A program made the translations under genes and the position numbers. From Bryum argenteum (Eukaryota > Streptophyta > Bryopsida > Bryales > Bryaceae), in NCBI GenBank assembly GCA_037043015.1, contig CM073321.1:5538001-5602000 (forward strand): 64,000 bases of DNA, given 5' to 3'. Positions 1-11,083 of this stretch are shown piece by piece. The notes below the pieces were generated by a model. That model did not search any database, had not been told where the DNA came from, and was given only the letters and a program-made list of their open reading frames with translations. Every line of letters begins with the position of its first letter. Position 1 is the first letter of the stretch.

Positions 1-1020
1 ATAAATTGATGATTTGTTTGGAATATTGTTGAAATAGATTACGTAGGGTGATTGTCGTGCTTCTGTGGATCCTCTGATGAATGCTGCGGATTTCGGGCCT
101 TCGCTTCGGAGTAGAGGACGATTATTGCAGTCTGCTGAAACGGCTCAATCTACCATGGATTTTTCGACAATGGCGGTAGAAGATGGTGTAGTTAACAGCC
201 CTGTCACCTCCAAAGGTGTTGCAATCCGCTTCCCCCGTGTCGCCTCCTGCGGTAAATCATAATGGTTCTCCTCTTCAAATTACATGTACACCTACGAAGC
301 GTATGTTGTACGACATTGACGTGAATATTTCTGAAGAAGTTTTTGTAAAGGTTTGTTTCTTCGTCCCTTGAGAAGTTACTCTAGAGTGTCCATTTTTGCT
401 TTGAGTTAAGTATTTACGAGAAGGATTACCTATTTGTAGATCTACTGCTGTACACTCTAATACGTTAGACAATTCTTAGACATTTGACTCATATGCTTCC
501 TATTGCTCGTATGTATCTTTTAGCTCCTTCACTTATGAGAAATGCCGTTGTTTTATTTTGTTCATGATCGTGTTTTTGAGAGTCCAAAACCATGTCCTTT
601 GGAGTCTACAGAAGAGGGAGCAATCAAGCCTTCGTCAGAAAACCGCCGCCACTCGTTACCTAATTCAAGCATTGAGGACCGGCGTCGCGAAAGACTGCAA
701 CGTCTTCTTGATAGTATATTGATGCAAGACAATGATTCTAGCTGGACACGTCGGCGTCAACGAGCATTCATCCAATCTCGTATTGTCGCTTATGGTGGAA
801 ATCCGTAGTAGTTACATCTATTAGCTACAGAAGTAATTATGTACAGATTGGATAGTCATCACTCTTGTATGACATATTTTGTGAATCATGATTGATATTT
901 ACAAGCGAATAAATGGAATATTCTTTTATTCCCATCTTTTTTCTGTTGTTTGTTCAGAGCGATGTCTCATTTTACATATATTCATATCATGTTTGATGCA
1001 TGATCTAGTACTTTTTGCTT
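1..1020. other. Unassigned left-edge sequence
   Basis: No recognisable domain. The best candidate is a plus-strand stretch at 542-808 encoding an 88-residue Arg/Ser-rich tail (RRRERLQRLLDS and TRRRQRAF are visible) that could be the last exon of a nuclear protein. A second open stretch lies at 65-262. A splice-acceptor-like tacgtag occurs near 45. The region lies just upstream of Mutator-like transposase debris, so it may belong to that element or to a gene truncated by the window edge. I cannot choose between these. Confidence 0.25.
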
Positions 1021-1149
1021 AACATTGATAGATATTTTAGATGATTCTCTACTCTTAAGACTCCCAAAGTCCTGCATATTTCCCAATATAACGAATATGG
1101 GGTTTGGTAACTTGAAGTCCGTATATCGGGCAATGGATTTGATTCTAGG

Positions 1150-1770
1150 AGTGGATAAATATCTCGTTGGGACAACATCGTTTGCAGGAGCAGAGGTTTT
1201 TGGATCCACAAAACGGAGGCTCGACGCCGTACCAGGCGGCAATGGCGACTCTCACCGGTTTGACAAGGTAAACCATTCGCAGCCTAAGACCATGAGGACA
1301 CGGCTACAAGGTTTGCCTTCCACTCTAATTCGTCTCGAGGTCGACAATGATGATAGCAAGGACGTCCAAATGTAGAGGAGACATCCCCTGTTCAGTCCCG
1401 TACAGTGCAGCACGTTACGAGCGTTCTAGAAGAGGAGAGCTCAATTAAGATGTAGCACATTAACCGCTTGCCCTCAATGGGATCGCGGATTTGTACTGCC
1501 ATGATTCCCGACTCCAACCGGAAGTGCAGTCGTAAGCTTTGAAATGGTGATCTTGCTCCAACATAACATGGCGTGAAGCACGTCCGTAGCAAGAACAAGA
1601 ATTATGCACAGTTCTTCTATTTCTGCGGAGACAGTGCCACACGATGTGTAGCGGAGAAGCGGCGAAGGTGGTTCCCAGATTCGCCCAAGGTACCTCATAT
1701 CTGGCTGGTGCTAAAGGGAACTAACCTCACGACCCGCGAGATTCTCACTCTGGAGGAGGCTAGATTCTAG
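1150..1770 (+). pseudogene. Mutator-like transposase C-terminal remnant (copy 1)
   Basis: Two collinear protein blocks match the C-terminal part of the larger Mutator-like copy at 25.3-28.6 kb. The first (about 1172-1350) contains GAEVFGSTKRR, matching GAEVFGTKKRK in the larger copy. The second (about 1573-1767) contains FFYFCGDSATRCVAEKRRRW followed by KGTNLT, matching FFFCADDIERCV and KIGTNLT. The blocks are separated by frameshifts and stops and no DDE core is present here, so this is a truncated relic. Its interest is that a second Mutator-like relic lies near another copy of gene B, as in copy 2. The identification rests on similarity between the two copies inside this window. Confidence 0.6.
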
Positions 1771-1989
1771 CTGCAACAGAAGCCACTTATGCCGACCAAG
1801 AGGCAGTTCGGAGATAACATGGCGATTGCCGCAAGTATTGCAAGCATTCTAGCAACGGAAAAACTCAACAAGTTCCTCAACATCAGAAGTTCTCGTCTTT
1901 GTTGCTGCAATATTACAATGAGAGTAGCAACAAAGCAGTTGAACAAGTGGTAATCGGCAATGCTCCTTGACATCCAGCTCACTCATATT

Positions 1990-2640
1990 ATGTTGGTGCC
2001 AAGCCTAGGACTCGGAGCCATCATTAATATCATTTCCAAAAAGGGTCCCAAGAAGGAGGCTAAAAAATGCAAGGTCAGTGTTGGTACGTTTCCGGAGTGT
2101 ACTTTACAACCATGTACGTTAAATTCAAGTCCAGTGGATCCTACGCAAACTGCGAGCACCCCTACTACATTTAAGGTGTGGTTTGTGGTCACAGTCGGGA
2201 GAGAGATCGGTTCGTGATCTTGTTGAGACAACGCCATTGAGTGTGATCGTTGCCATACTTGAGCATCCACGCGTCCTCACAAAATCAACATGGAGAAATG
2301 AACAACTAGTCGCCAACCTCCATACTTATGGAAGATGATTTCTCCACCACTCCCCAATCAAGGTTGTCTTATGTGACACTGTCGAACGTCAGACAGACAC
2401 GACATATTAGACAGACATTGAGCCTCAGAATGTCTTATAGAATCTACAGAATCTTTTCCTTCAGAAAGGTTACCCTAGATTTACCCTGTCCATGTTTAAT
2501 CTTGCGTGGCTGCCACATGGACTGTACAACTCAGCAATACGATGACTGTACTTCAGCGACTGTGCCACGTAGGACTGGAACTCATCCTAGACCGGCGATC
2601 GCCTCGTCTACCGATACTGTAGGCGATCGCTGGTTGCCTA
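1990..2640. other. No recognised gene
   Basis: Short open stretches occur on both strands (for example 1960-2217 plus and 1983-2270 minus), but none has a recognisable motif, repeat or domain. I see nothing that supports a gene here. The plus-strand stretch 2328-2891 is open mainly because it runs into the tandem repeat that follows. Confidence 0.4.
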
Positions 2641-2644
2641 GTAG

Positions 2645-2755
2645 CAACCGACTATCGCCCTTATGCGACCAACTGTTGCTCCTATGTGACCGACTTTTGC
2701 CCCTATACGATCGACTGTCGCCCCTATGCGACCGACTGTCACCACTGAGCGACTG
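2645..2755 (+). repeat. 21-bp tandem repeat
   Basis: About five degenerate units of 21 bp, each resembling CGACCGACTGTCGCCCCTATG. Because 21 is a multiple of three, the repeat stays open in one frame of the stretch 2328-2891 and would encode a seven-residue motif like DRLSPLC. GC content is higher than in the surroundings. Flanking GCGATCGC-type palindromes (around 2597 and 2622) add to the simple-sequence character. I read it as a minisatellite rather than a gene. Confidence 0.7.
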
Positions 2756-2891
2756 GCGGTCTCGGTGGACCGGGGGTCTCGCCCAGACCTGTAGTCGCCC
2801 TAAACCGGCGGTTGCCCTGGACCGGTGTTCGTCCATGACCGGCGGTCGCCTAGGGTCGCCTTACATTGGAGGCTTCCCCCGATTAGAATAA

Positions 2892-3256
2892 GTCATTTTG
2901 CTATCCAACATTACCCAAGAATTCTTCCGATCACGTTATCCAAACGTAAATCAAGCATTAAGATGAAACAAATTACAACAATCCACAAACCCCCTAAAGA
3001 AAAGGCTAACATCAACCATGAGATCCTAAACTCATGTAACAAAAAATGTGGTGATATACATATGTGACTAGTGTGAAAAGCGAACATAATCAAAAGAGTT
3101 GCAAAATTCATGAAAACTGGAACAATATGTCAGAAAGTAGATTGTATGTTTTGCAAGTATAATTTGTGAATTATATCGCTAAATGAGCACTCAATGATGT
3201 GAGATGGTCATCCCTAGGAGCCTATGACTTGCATGAAGAAATACTGATATTGTATA
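2892..3256. other. No recognised gene
   Basis: AT-rich sequence with short open stretches on both strands and no domain, repeat array or RNA gene that I can recognise. Confidence 0.4.
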
Positions 3257-4189
3257 TTAATTACTGTCCTCTCTAAACACAAACTCTGGTGGAAGCATAT
3301 GATATAGTTTTTCCATCAAGCAGTTCACCACCTCCCCACAAATCATTCTCTTCTTTGGTTCATGCCTGGTCAGTGATAACACTTTTGATAGGAATGAATC
3401 TTGCACCATCGAATTTGGGAATAACTCTTCGCCGAATTCGTTCTGTACATTAATCAGCCGGATGAGCTTGCCGACCCCATACTCCATGAATCCGCACCTT
3501 CCGCACCAGTCCATGGCCTCCCTCCATGTCGCGGGCTGATAGAGCTTCTATGGTAGCGTCTTGAGGAATCCACACCACTTCCGACTCAATGTCTTGTTCA
3601 AATGCGGCTAGTAAAGCGTCTTTTTCATATGCCACCCCCCCCCGCTTTTATTTTTGCTAAGCTTTGTGATTAAGCGTTGCCACCAATCCATCTTGCGTTT
3701 AAATTGCTCCTCCTCTTCAGTTAGAGGCCTCTCTCCAAATCGCCTCTTCGACTACTCTTTCAGAGTGAAGGTGCATTGTGCAGTTGTATTCTCTAGCCAA
3801 GTTTGGAATTACAAATGATAATCAACATCTTTGAGTTCTTCCGATTCCGCCATGGCCATAAAAATTATTGACTCCAATTTGTTCTTCAGTCTCTCTCCAC
3901 CCATGCTAACATTCTTTGAGTAGTTGTGCTCCAGGAATTAAGCCTCCGTTTCCTCGTACCAATCCAAACACGCTTTTTCTGTATACCTCCTATACTCTGA
4001 TGTTGGAAATTCCGGAGCTCCTTCTTTTTGGTGTCTCTTCTTTTTCTTCCTATGACCTGCGCTTCCACTAGGTTGTTGCATAGCAATGTCTTTTGCAAAT
4101 GATTCGGGGGCATCAAGATCCCATGTTGGCACTCCCTCCTGGTTCTTTTTGGATCCACTTATCGTTGAACTTCTTGTGGAAGCCGGCAA
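3257..4189 (-). pseudogene. Degraded protein-coding gene of unknown function
   Basis: Three collinear minus-strand blocks read in order 4189-3938, 3635-3450 and 3514-3257, separated by frameshifts and stops. The first block is Lys-rich (HRKKKKRHQKEGAPEFPTS) and continues as SEYRRYTEKACLDWYEETEA. The middle one contains VRKVRIHGVWGRQAHPAD. The last contains LVRKVRI-type sequence overlap and KLYHMLPPEFVF. Their order and shared strand suggest one decayed gene rather than chance. I considered a protein-kinase-like origin for the VRKVRI block but see no DFG or HRD motif, so I make no functional call. Confidence 0.35.
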
Positions 4190-4411
4190 AAAATCGGGGT
4201 GCTGCTATCAATGTGTACCAAACCCCCAAAACCCCTCTGACCTGGCAGTGCACATTTCCACGAGCAAGGACACAGGGCAGAGGAGGGAGCAGTTTGGCGA
4301 AAAGTAATTTGCAAACCGCGGGTTAGGGTTTATATATCCTTGTGGACGGCCGGTCGCCCCACATCTAGTGGCGCACCGCCTGTTGCCCCGTATCTTATCA
4401 GTTACTTAAAT

Positions 4412-5175
4412 CCAGCAATTCCAGATTCGGATCAAGATGAGCTTATCCTTGGCAATGGTAGAGTTCTCTCACCACAAGAAATTATGGAAGGCAGGTCAAG
4501 AAGATGGCCTTTCGGAAACTGACATTTACCTCAAGCGACTCAAGATCCTGATGTACACGAGTCCCTTTCCAATGCTGACAAAACTGCTTGGCGTGGAAGT
4601 GTAAACGTCAGCATCATGCACATGCCTCCTCATCTTCAAAACAATGACCCAGATTGGAGTGCAAACGAGTTGCAAATGATTCACAAAAGTGATTTAATTG
4701 CGATCATAAACGGGTTTTCGATACAAAGCTGTAAAAAAATCTCGTATGATTATTCCATTGTGTCATCTCGTTTGTTATCCTAAGGTTTGACCTATGCCGG
4801 AATAAGACGTCCGAAAATTGGAGAATGAGTTCAACAAAGGCTATCAAGAAGGCGATCAGGTTATGTATGTTTCTCCTTTCGATAGGAAAGTCAAAGAAAA
4901 ATATTTGATGCTGTAGATGTTGTGTGGACGGATCCGCTCTAGAGAAGTGCTAATGAGGAGTTCGACAAGACCTTGTAGTCGGATCTTGAACTTCATCACC
5001 TCATCAACAAGTACTTCTATGTGTACGAAGGTACCCACCGTGTTACAGCATAGATGCGACATATTGAGAGGTACCACAAGATGGATCCTTCGTGGTATAC
5101 TTTTGTGGACTGCATCGTACTTGATGCGCGCGAAGAAAGCAATCTGCTCCTTGATGCTATGAACGACATAAAGTG
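4412..5175 (+). pseudogene. Gene B copy 1: ParB-like exon 1 fragment
   Basis: This is a decayed copy of exon 1 of gene B (compare 51478-52298). Alignable blocks include MPPHLQNNDPDWSANELQ, IHKSDLIAIIN, KLENEFNKGYQEGDQVMYVS, YFYVYEGTHRVTA and ESNLLLDAMNDIKW. It ends at the same place as the intact exon with the same donor (TG|GTAAGT at 5174-5180). The ParB-like GNHR motif is GTHR here. At least five in-frame stops interrupt it. Four of them fit C-to-T changes relative to copy 3: CGA to TGA, CAA to TAA, and two Trp TGG codons to TAG. Downstream exons are absent; the next sequence is repeat DNA. It is a dead fragment that documents a third genomic copy. Confidence 0.85.
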
Positions 5176-5299
5176 GTAAGTAACTGTGGAGATATAATCC
5201 CTTGTCTATAGCCTCTACTCTACCGCACCCAAAACAAGTACGGACCAATTTGTAATTCCCAATTTCGCAATTCATGGTTAATGTTCTTGTTTTGTAATG

Positions 5300-6335
5300 C
5301 ACACATCGCGTCACACGTGCAATTTGTAATTTTCTTCAAATTTGTAATTTTGTTCAAGTTATTTGCTTGATTGCTATCTATATTTGTAGCTCATTATTTA
5401 GATGTTTGATATAAGTACTTTGTTTACTTTCTAGATGTTTGAAAGGATGTCTTGGAAGTTGGTCTAAAATGACTTAAATGATGTCTAAAAGGATATCTAA
5501 GATGTCATCAGAGATGTCTAGAAGGATGTCTAATTTTCATTTAATTTCTAAAGTACGGCTTCTCAGCTGGTTAATCCCTAACTCTCCTTGAAACCCCGAA
5601 ACGGGTTTTGGAGGTTCCCCAGGAGAAAAACTCAGCCAACTTTGACCATTATAATCTCACAAATGAGGAAAAATGAACGGTTCAAATTTGGTATATGAGA
5701 AGAATGTCAAGTGAAATTACGAGAAATTGAGATCTTACGGTTGAATCTTTCAAATGATGCTTAGATTGAGATATTTTGAGCTTAATCTATAGGAAGGTCA
5801 AATTTTGTGACTTAGATTGTTTTGCAACAAGGAAATTTAAGGGTTAATGATGTAGGTTATGCTTGAATGAGTCCGATGTATCACTGAGGTAGGGTATGTT
5901 TTTCAGTGTGTTGCAATTTGTAGAAGTCTGTTGCAATTTGTAATTTTCATTATTTAGATACAGACATACAGTACAGCATCTCCGCACTTTAATGATGTAG
6001 GTTTTGATTAAATGACTCCAATGTAATATAGAGGTAGGTGATGCTTTTCAGTGTGTTGCAATTTGTAAGAGTGTATTGCAATTTGCAATTTTCTTCAAGT
6101 TTGTAATTTTGTTCAAGTTATTTGTTTGCTTGCTATCTATATTTGTAGCTCCTTATTTAGATGTTTGATACAAGTACTTTTTTTACTTTCTAGATGTTTG
6201 ATAAGATGTATACAAGTTGGTCTAAAATGACTTCAATGATGTCTAAAAGGATGTCTAAGATGTCATCAAAGATGTCTAAAAGGATGTCTAAAATATCATG
6301 AGAGATGTCTCAATGGATGTCTTAATGAATGTGTG
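5300..6335. repeat. Nested direct repeats and GATGTCTAA-type minisatellites
   Basis: A block of about 220 bp at 5320-5535 recurs at about 6065-6300. Both contain TTGTAATTTTGTTCAAGTTA, a TTTAGATGTTTGATA segment and a tail of short units like AAGGATGTCTAA. Between them, about 85 bp beginning TAATGATGTAGGTT is repeated at 5845-5935 and 5991-6072. No coding potential is visible. A small palindromic stretch lies near 5590-5632 (CCCCGAAACGGGTTTTGG). The order suggests duplication of a larger unit rather than slippage alone. Confidence 0.7.
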
Positions 6336-6392
6336 TGGTTTCAGGATAAGAACTTGGAAGCTTTTGTGGTGTGGCCAGCACGGCGTGTGACG

Positions 6393-6604
6393 ATGGCAAA
6401 AAAGAGTGCACCTAAGCGCAAACGGTCGCCCGACAAGGCTGAGCAGAGCAGCGACGGAGATGATGCATCTCGTTGGCAAATTCAAGAGCGTAGGTCGAAG
6501 CATCGCCAAAACTTAAAGGTACCGGCATACGCTAAAGGTAAAGCAATGCTAGAAGATGTGCAACCCACCTCGAGTAAGCGCATGAAGGAGGTGCAAGACT
6601 CTCG
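6393..6604 (+). CDS. Gene C, exon 1: small basic nuclear-type protein
   Basis: Starts at the ATG at 6393 and encodes about 70 residues beginning MAKKSAPKRKRSPDKAEQSS. It is Lys/Arg/Ser rich with an SV40-like basic run (PKRKRSP), which suggests nuclear localisation. It ends at a good donor (CG|GTAAGT, 6605). The matching acceptor lies beyond the retrotransposon at 16512. The two halves join in phase (codon CG|C), giving DSR followed by RRIETSEDVGDDE. I do not recognise the family. An upstream in-frame extension to 6333 is possible, but the ATG with the basic run looks the better start. Confidence 0.45.
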
Positions 6605-6663
6605 GTAAGTAAACATTTAGTCCTCTGTAACAATTAATAAGACAATGATTTTTTCTTCTAACG

Positions 6664-6668
6664 ATTAG
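6664..6668 (+). other. Target-site duplication, left copy (ATTAG)
   Basis: ATTAG immediately precedes the TG of the 5' LTR and is repeated directly after the 3' LTR at 16483-16487. Five-bp duplications are typical of LTR retrotransposon integrase. Confidence 0.95.
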
Positions 6669-7428
6669 TGTTACCCGCCGAACCACGGGTATCATCATCG
6701 AAGACCACAGCCACGGGGAGACCAGGAATTAACGACGACCCCGGGGCTCGAGGCCAAGGACACAGTGATCAGAGGACCACGAGGATCGAGACCGTGGACA
6801 CAAAGCGATGAAAGTCGAAGAAGCGCGCAAGGGATTAGGTTTTATTATAAATAAGGGTAGAATGATACAATAGCAGGTCCTTGTATTGCTAGAACAGGAT
6901 GTTAGCCACGAGTGCGTACTGACGAACTTTGTAGCCTTACGGCATTCTCCAATTCATTGCAAACACAAGACTCAGTCCAATTCTATCTTACCTCGCCTCT
7001 ATCTATTTTCTACTACCCTCCTCTAATCGCGCTTTTGTCTGCGGAGGCCTTGGCACCGTGGTAGTAGTCACCGAGCCGTGTGTGTCTCAACTCACGTGGT
7101 TGTTGTCTGCCGCCGTCAAACGCCCGCCCAAGGATCTGTCTCGCGAACCAAAGACCGTGGCCGTGGAAGTGAGCCAAGGACGAGTCACCCCGGAGATCAG
7201 AAACCTGGGTCTTGACCCCCTCAATCATACCTCGGCCGCTCGGGGATCGCTCGCCCGACCAATTTAATCACTAGGTGATTGTGGCCCGGTCAACGACCGC
7301 CATACCCTACCCGGACCACAGGGAGTAATTGTGGCGTCGTCTCCAAGCCCCGGTCTTCTCCTTGTTTCCTACCTTTACCTTCCCCGTTCTCATACCTCGG
7401 GCATCTCCATACCCGTACCCGGCTAACA
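6669..7428 (+). repeat. 5' LTR
   Basis: 760 bp, TG...CA ends. It carries a TATA box (6846-6853). A block of about 230 bp (roughly 6835-7062) is identical to the 3' LTR, whereas the GC-rich flanks differ mostly by one- to three-base insertions and deletions. Confidence 0.95.
6846..6853 (+). promoter_or_regulatory. LTR TATA box
   Basis: TATAAATA in the 5' LTR, repeated identically at 15893-15900 in the 3' LTR. Its place about 180 bp into the LTR fits a U3 promoter with transcription starting some 30 bp downstream. Confidence 0.6.
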
Positions 7429-7449
7429 TTTTGGCGACCATCTTTGGAG
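7429..7449 (+). other. Putative primer-binding site
   Basis: TTTTGGCGACCATCTTTGG follows the 5' LTR directly, the position of a tRNA primer site. The TGGCG core is typical of plant gypsy elements, but I cannot name the tRNA with confidence. Confidence 0.45.
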
Positions 7450-7465
7450 ATGGAATCTTTGAGGT

Positions 7466-7505
7466 AAAAAAAAAAAAAAAAAAAAAGAGAGAGAGAGAAA
7501 AAGAG
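7466..7505 (+). repeat. Poly(A)/(GA) simple repeat
   Basis: About 22 A residues followed by a GAGAGA run in the retrotransposon leader, between the primer site and gag. Confidence 0.9.
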
Positions 7506-7536
7506 AAATCTGGCTACGAGCCACTAGGAAAGGAAA

Positions 7537-8800
7537 TGCCCCCGAAAAGGCACGCCGCGGAAAAAGCCGTGGAAAATATTGTTGCAGATATGGAAGAAAT
7601 AGTGCAACATGAGGATGAAACCAGGGAGATACTACAGTGGATGAAGCAGCAGATGACTGATCTGGCTGCTAAGAACGATGCCACAAACGCTAAGCTAGAA
7701 CTGCTTAGCCCGAAATACCAAGATATCCAAGGTAATGGTAACCCCGAGGCTATCGCTTCCACACCAAGGAGTGAGAGGGAACCCGCAGAGGCAGCCAGAT
7801 CGGCAACCATCCCTCGGGGAAACAACGCCGCGGCCAGCTCAAGCACTTCGGGAATGCCATCCCCGCCACCCGTAGTGGTACCCACGGGGATCCCAAGTGT
7901 ATCACATAACCCCGGGAGCCTTGACGCCCAAGCTAAGTTACCCAAAATACCTTACCCCGTGTTCGACGAATCGGGGGACCCCAGATCGCACATCGGAGAT
8001 TTAAGGTAATCAGCGCGACGAACGGCATTTTCCATGCCACGGATTTGCGAACATTTTTGGTACCACGCTCCAAGGAAACCATATCAACTGGTACATCGAC
8101 TTGAATCGAAACACAACAATGCCAGTTGGGAAGATATGGAGCGTAGTTTTTTACACAAGTTTCAAAACTTAAAACAAGTTCGGAAGTCCTCCGAGCATTG
8201 GGATCAATTACTCAATCCACGAACGAGCCTGTGGATAAGTTTTATGATAGATTCAAGCGGTTGGCGGATAAACTTAGCCAACGGCCCGAAGAGGAGTATA
8301 TGTGTGAATGGTTTAAAAGGGCTACTTCCATGGATACAACGATGACATTGTCATCCGTGGCGTAAAAACGTTGCGGACATTCTCTCTCTGCAACAAAACG
8401 ACATCAGAGAGAGCTCACGGCGCAAGCGAGACACAAGCCCCCATTTTACCACCGCCCTCGACACGGCGGAGATGCCAGGGTGACAACCCCCCCGTGCGAG
8501 ACTGTGGAAAAACACACCTTGGGCGATCTTTGGTATTCCACCAATACAACGCCGCCCCAGACCCTGAGCGCCCCAGAACACCATGGCCGCGGTATACCCC
8601 GACGAGGTTAACGTGGATGCCTTTCACCGGCCGCTCGATGCATCTTTGGGAATGCGGAGGATGACCACCGACGGAGCCAATGCCCAATATTCAAACAGAA
8701 ATGGGCTCAAAATCGAAACAATAATACCCGGGGCCCCGAACACAAACACCGCGGCTCACGGGAGGGGAGGGGTAACGCCGACCGAGGTGCACGGACCGAG
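7537..8800 (+). pseudogene. gag: Retrotransposon gag (frameshifted)
   Basis: Starts at the ATG at 7537 (MPPKRHAAEKAVENIVADM). The first ~155 residues are a coiled-coil-like acidic region, then a Pro/Ser linker, then LPKIPYPVFDESGDPRSHI, which resembles the start of a plant gypsy capsid region. A frameshift follows at about 8000, and capsid-like sequence continues in other frames (SWEDMERSFLHKF near 8130). Near 8500-8530 a zinc-knuckle remnant reads DCGKTHLGR, consistent with a CCHC nucleocapsid motif that has lost residues. Gag would form the virus-like particle. The frameshifts make this copy non-functional as read. Confidence 0.75.
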
Positions 8801-8808
8801 AGACTAAT

Positions 8809-9666
8809 GTGTCCACGATATCGGCCTCCGCAGTGGCGACAAGATCAAAAGCCGCTTCCCGAACCACGTGGTGGAACACAAAGCCATTTCAAAAAAACAC
8901 CGGGAGCGGCTACACAACCCGAGAACAGATATACAAAAAGACCGGAAGCCTCACTCCCGGACCAAGGACGTGCCACGGATCACACCTGCAAAGAAATCTC
9001 GACACTACTAACGTGACCATCACCCTGGCAAAGTTAGTACAAATCAGCCCAATCTGCAAAGATTATTTACAACGGGTCGTGTTAACCGAGGCAAAATCGG
9101 ATCCAGCGTTCGTGGAAGTTAATGCCACTACTTTGGACCCCGACGCTGCTGCGGTGATACGAGTGCAACTCGGGGAGACGACGCTAACCAACGTCCTTGT
9201 AGATGGAGGGTCGGGCGTGAACGTAATGAGCAACCATGTTCGACAAGTACTAGGATTGCCGCAGCCCCGAAGCGCTCGTTTCATTTTACGTATGGCTAAT
9301 GACGCTCCAGTCACACCCCTGGGAATTCTCACCATGGTCGGGATTGCAATACACGGGGTATCAACACCAGCAACATTCGTAATCATCGATATGCCACATG
9401 ACAGCAATTTTCCGGTAATTTTAGGGAGGCCGTGGTTGCGAGACATGCAAGCAATTCACGACTGGTCAAAAAATCAGATCCACCTGCAACGCCACGGAAG
9501 AACCGTGGTCATCCCCGTGGATAGCTGTCTGACCCGTGCCAAGATGAACCAGATCCGAACTTCGGCCGGAACGGATTGGCGGAAGAATTCACAACAGCAG
9601 CAAGAGGCTCGTACTCCACGTGCACCCCCACGATACCCGTGGCGGACATACATTTGGCTAGTCTGA
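8809..9666 (+). CDS. pol (PR): Retrotransposon aspartic protease region
   Basis: Open for 285 codons. The retropepsin active site is changed to V-D-G-G-S-G (in LVDGGSGVNVMS, about 9198-9230), where the usual plant gypsy sequence is DTGAS or DSGSS. A second hallmark is VILGRPWL near 9415-9430, the usual ILG(R/M)(D/P)WL flap-and-helix motif. The protease would process gag-pol. It is shifted by one frame relative to the downstream RT, with the change at about 9590. The DGGSG form is seen in Tat-type elements, so the site may be functional in principle. Confidence 0.8.
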   Translation: MSTISASAVATRSKAASRTTWWNTKPFQKNTGSGYTTREQIYKKTGSLTPGPRTCHGSHLQRNLDTTNVTITLAKLVQISPICKDYLQRVVLTEAKSDPAFVEVNATTLDPDAAAVIRVQLGETTLTNVLVDGGSGVNVMSNHVRQVLGLPQPRSARFILRMANDAPVTPLGILTMVGIAIHGVSTPATFVIIDMPHDSNFPVILGRPWLRDMQAIHDWSKNQIHLQRHGRTVVIPVDSCLTRAKMNQIRTSAGTDWRKNSQQQQEARTPRAPPRYPWRTYIWLV

Positions 9667-11075
9667 TGCAAGAAGAAAAACTGGATATCCCCGAGCACTT
9701 CACCCGGGAGATAGCTGGAGAGGTTGTGGTGAACGCCGTCCCGGCCAAAACGGCATTACATCACGAAACCATCACGGGATGGACACACGGGGCCAAGGAG
9801 AGAGTACAGCTGGTCAACCTCGGAACAACAGACGAGCCCAAGTACATTAAAATCAACACAGACGCACCACCGGGCATTAAGCAAGCCGCCATCGCCCTGT
9901 TCCACGAGTACAGGGACATATTCGCCTGGAACCACGAGGACCTGAAAGGCATCCCCAATTCCTTGGCCGAACATACCATCGATCTCATCCCCGGTGCAAC
10001 CCCGGTACAGCAACGGAGGTACAGGATGAATCCGAACTACGCCGCCCGAGTCAAAGCTGAACTAGACAAACTACTCCACGCCAAGTTCATTTCGCCCGTG
10101 GATGCAGCACCGTGGCTCTCTCCCATGGTCATTATTCTAAAAAAAACGGCGTTTGCGCATCATCTGTGTGGATTTCGGAAAAACTCAACGCCGCGACAAA
10201 AAGGACCATTATCCATTACCATACATGGAAGAGATCATCGACGAGGTTCTTGGACATGAAATGTACTCGTTCATTGATTGCTTTTCGGTACTACCAAGTA
10301 GCCATGGCGAGCAAGACAAAGGTAAAACGGCTTTTTCCACGGAATGGGGACCGTACCAATTGAGCGCATGCCCTTCGGGGCCAAAAACGCACCCATGACA
10401 TTTCAACGGGTCATGGAATTAATCTTCAGACCATACCTCAAACAGTTCTTCCGCATCTACCTGGACGATGGCACCGTCTACGGCAAGATGAAAGACCATG
10501 TTTCGCATCTCAGGCAAATTTTCCACGCCTGTAGAGCCAACGGGGTAAGCCTTAACGCGGACAAGTGCATGTTTTTGTACTTCGCGGGGGTTATCTTGGG
10601 TTACATCGTGTGTAAATATGGCAAGCTTCCCGATCCTGAGAAGATCAAAGACATCCTGGACATGACACCACCAACAAATCAAAAAGGCGTACAACGGCTC
10701 CTGGGTCTAGCACAGTTCAACCGAATTTATATAGAAAAACTAGCCCACATCACCGCCCCAATCACGGCTTTGAACCATGCCAAGTACACATACCCACGGG
10801 ACTGGACACCCGAGGCACAAGCAGCGTTGGATAAGATAAAAAACGCATACTCCAATGCACCGATACTCATAGCCCCGGACTGGTCTAAACCATTCCACGT
10901 CCACACGGACGCGTCTAATCTTGCCGTGGGAGTAATGCTAGCACAAAATGTAAATGGCAAGTACGATCAACCCGTGGCATACGCTAGTAGACTACTCAAC
11001 CAGGCCGAACGAAACTACTCCACCACGGAGCGGGAAGCCTTGGCAATGATTTACGCCGTCAATCATACCTCGTAA
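9576..11075 (+). pseudogene. pol (RT-RH): Retrotransposon reverse transcriptase and RNase H (frameshifted)
   Basis: RT begins with FAWNHEDLKGIP (about 9920) and continues through AELDKLLHAKFISPV, then shifts frame at about 10140 and again near 10290. Identifiable blocks are ICVDF, DHYPLPYMEEIIDE, RMPFGAKNAPMTFQRVM and the catalytic YLDD (about 10458). The thumb region LLGLAQFNRIYIEKLAH follows. RNase H is marked by HTDASNLAVGVMLAQ (about 10900) and YSTTEREALAMIYAV. The C-terminal HAD-like segment FKVITDH-equivalent is replaced by a frame break near 11070. Together these are diagnostic for gypsy pol. The breaks imply an inactive copy, or sequence errors. Confidence 0.9.
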
Positions 11076-11083
11076 ACCAGACA

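Noticed and set aside
3257-4189. Protein-kinase-like gene
   Set aside because: The VRKVRI block resembles a kinase glycine-loop neighbourhood, but no VAIK lysine, HRD or DFG motif is visible.
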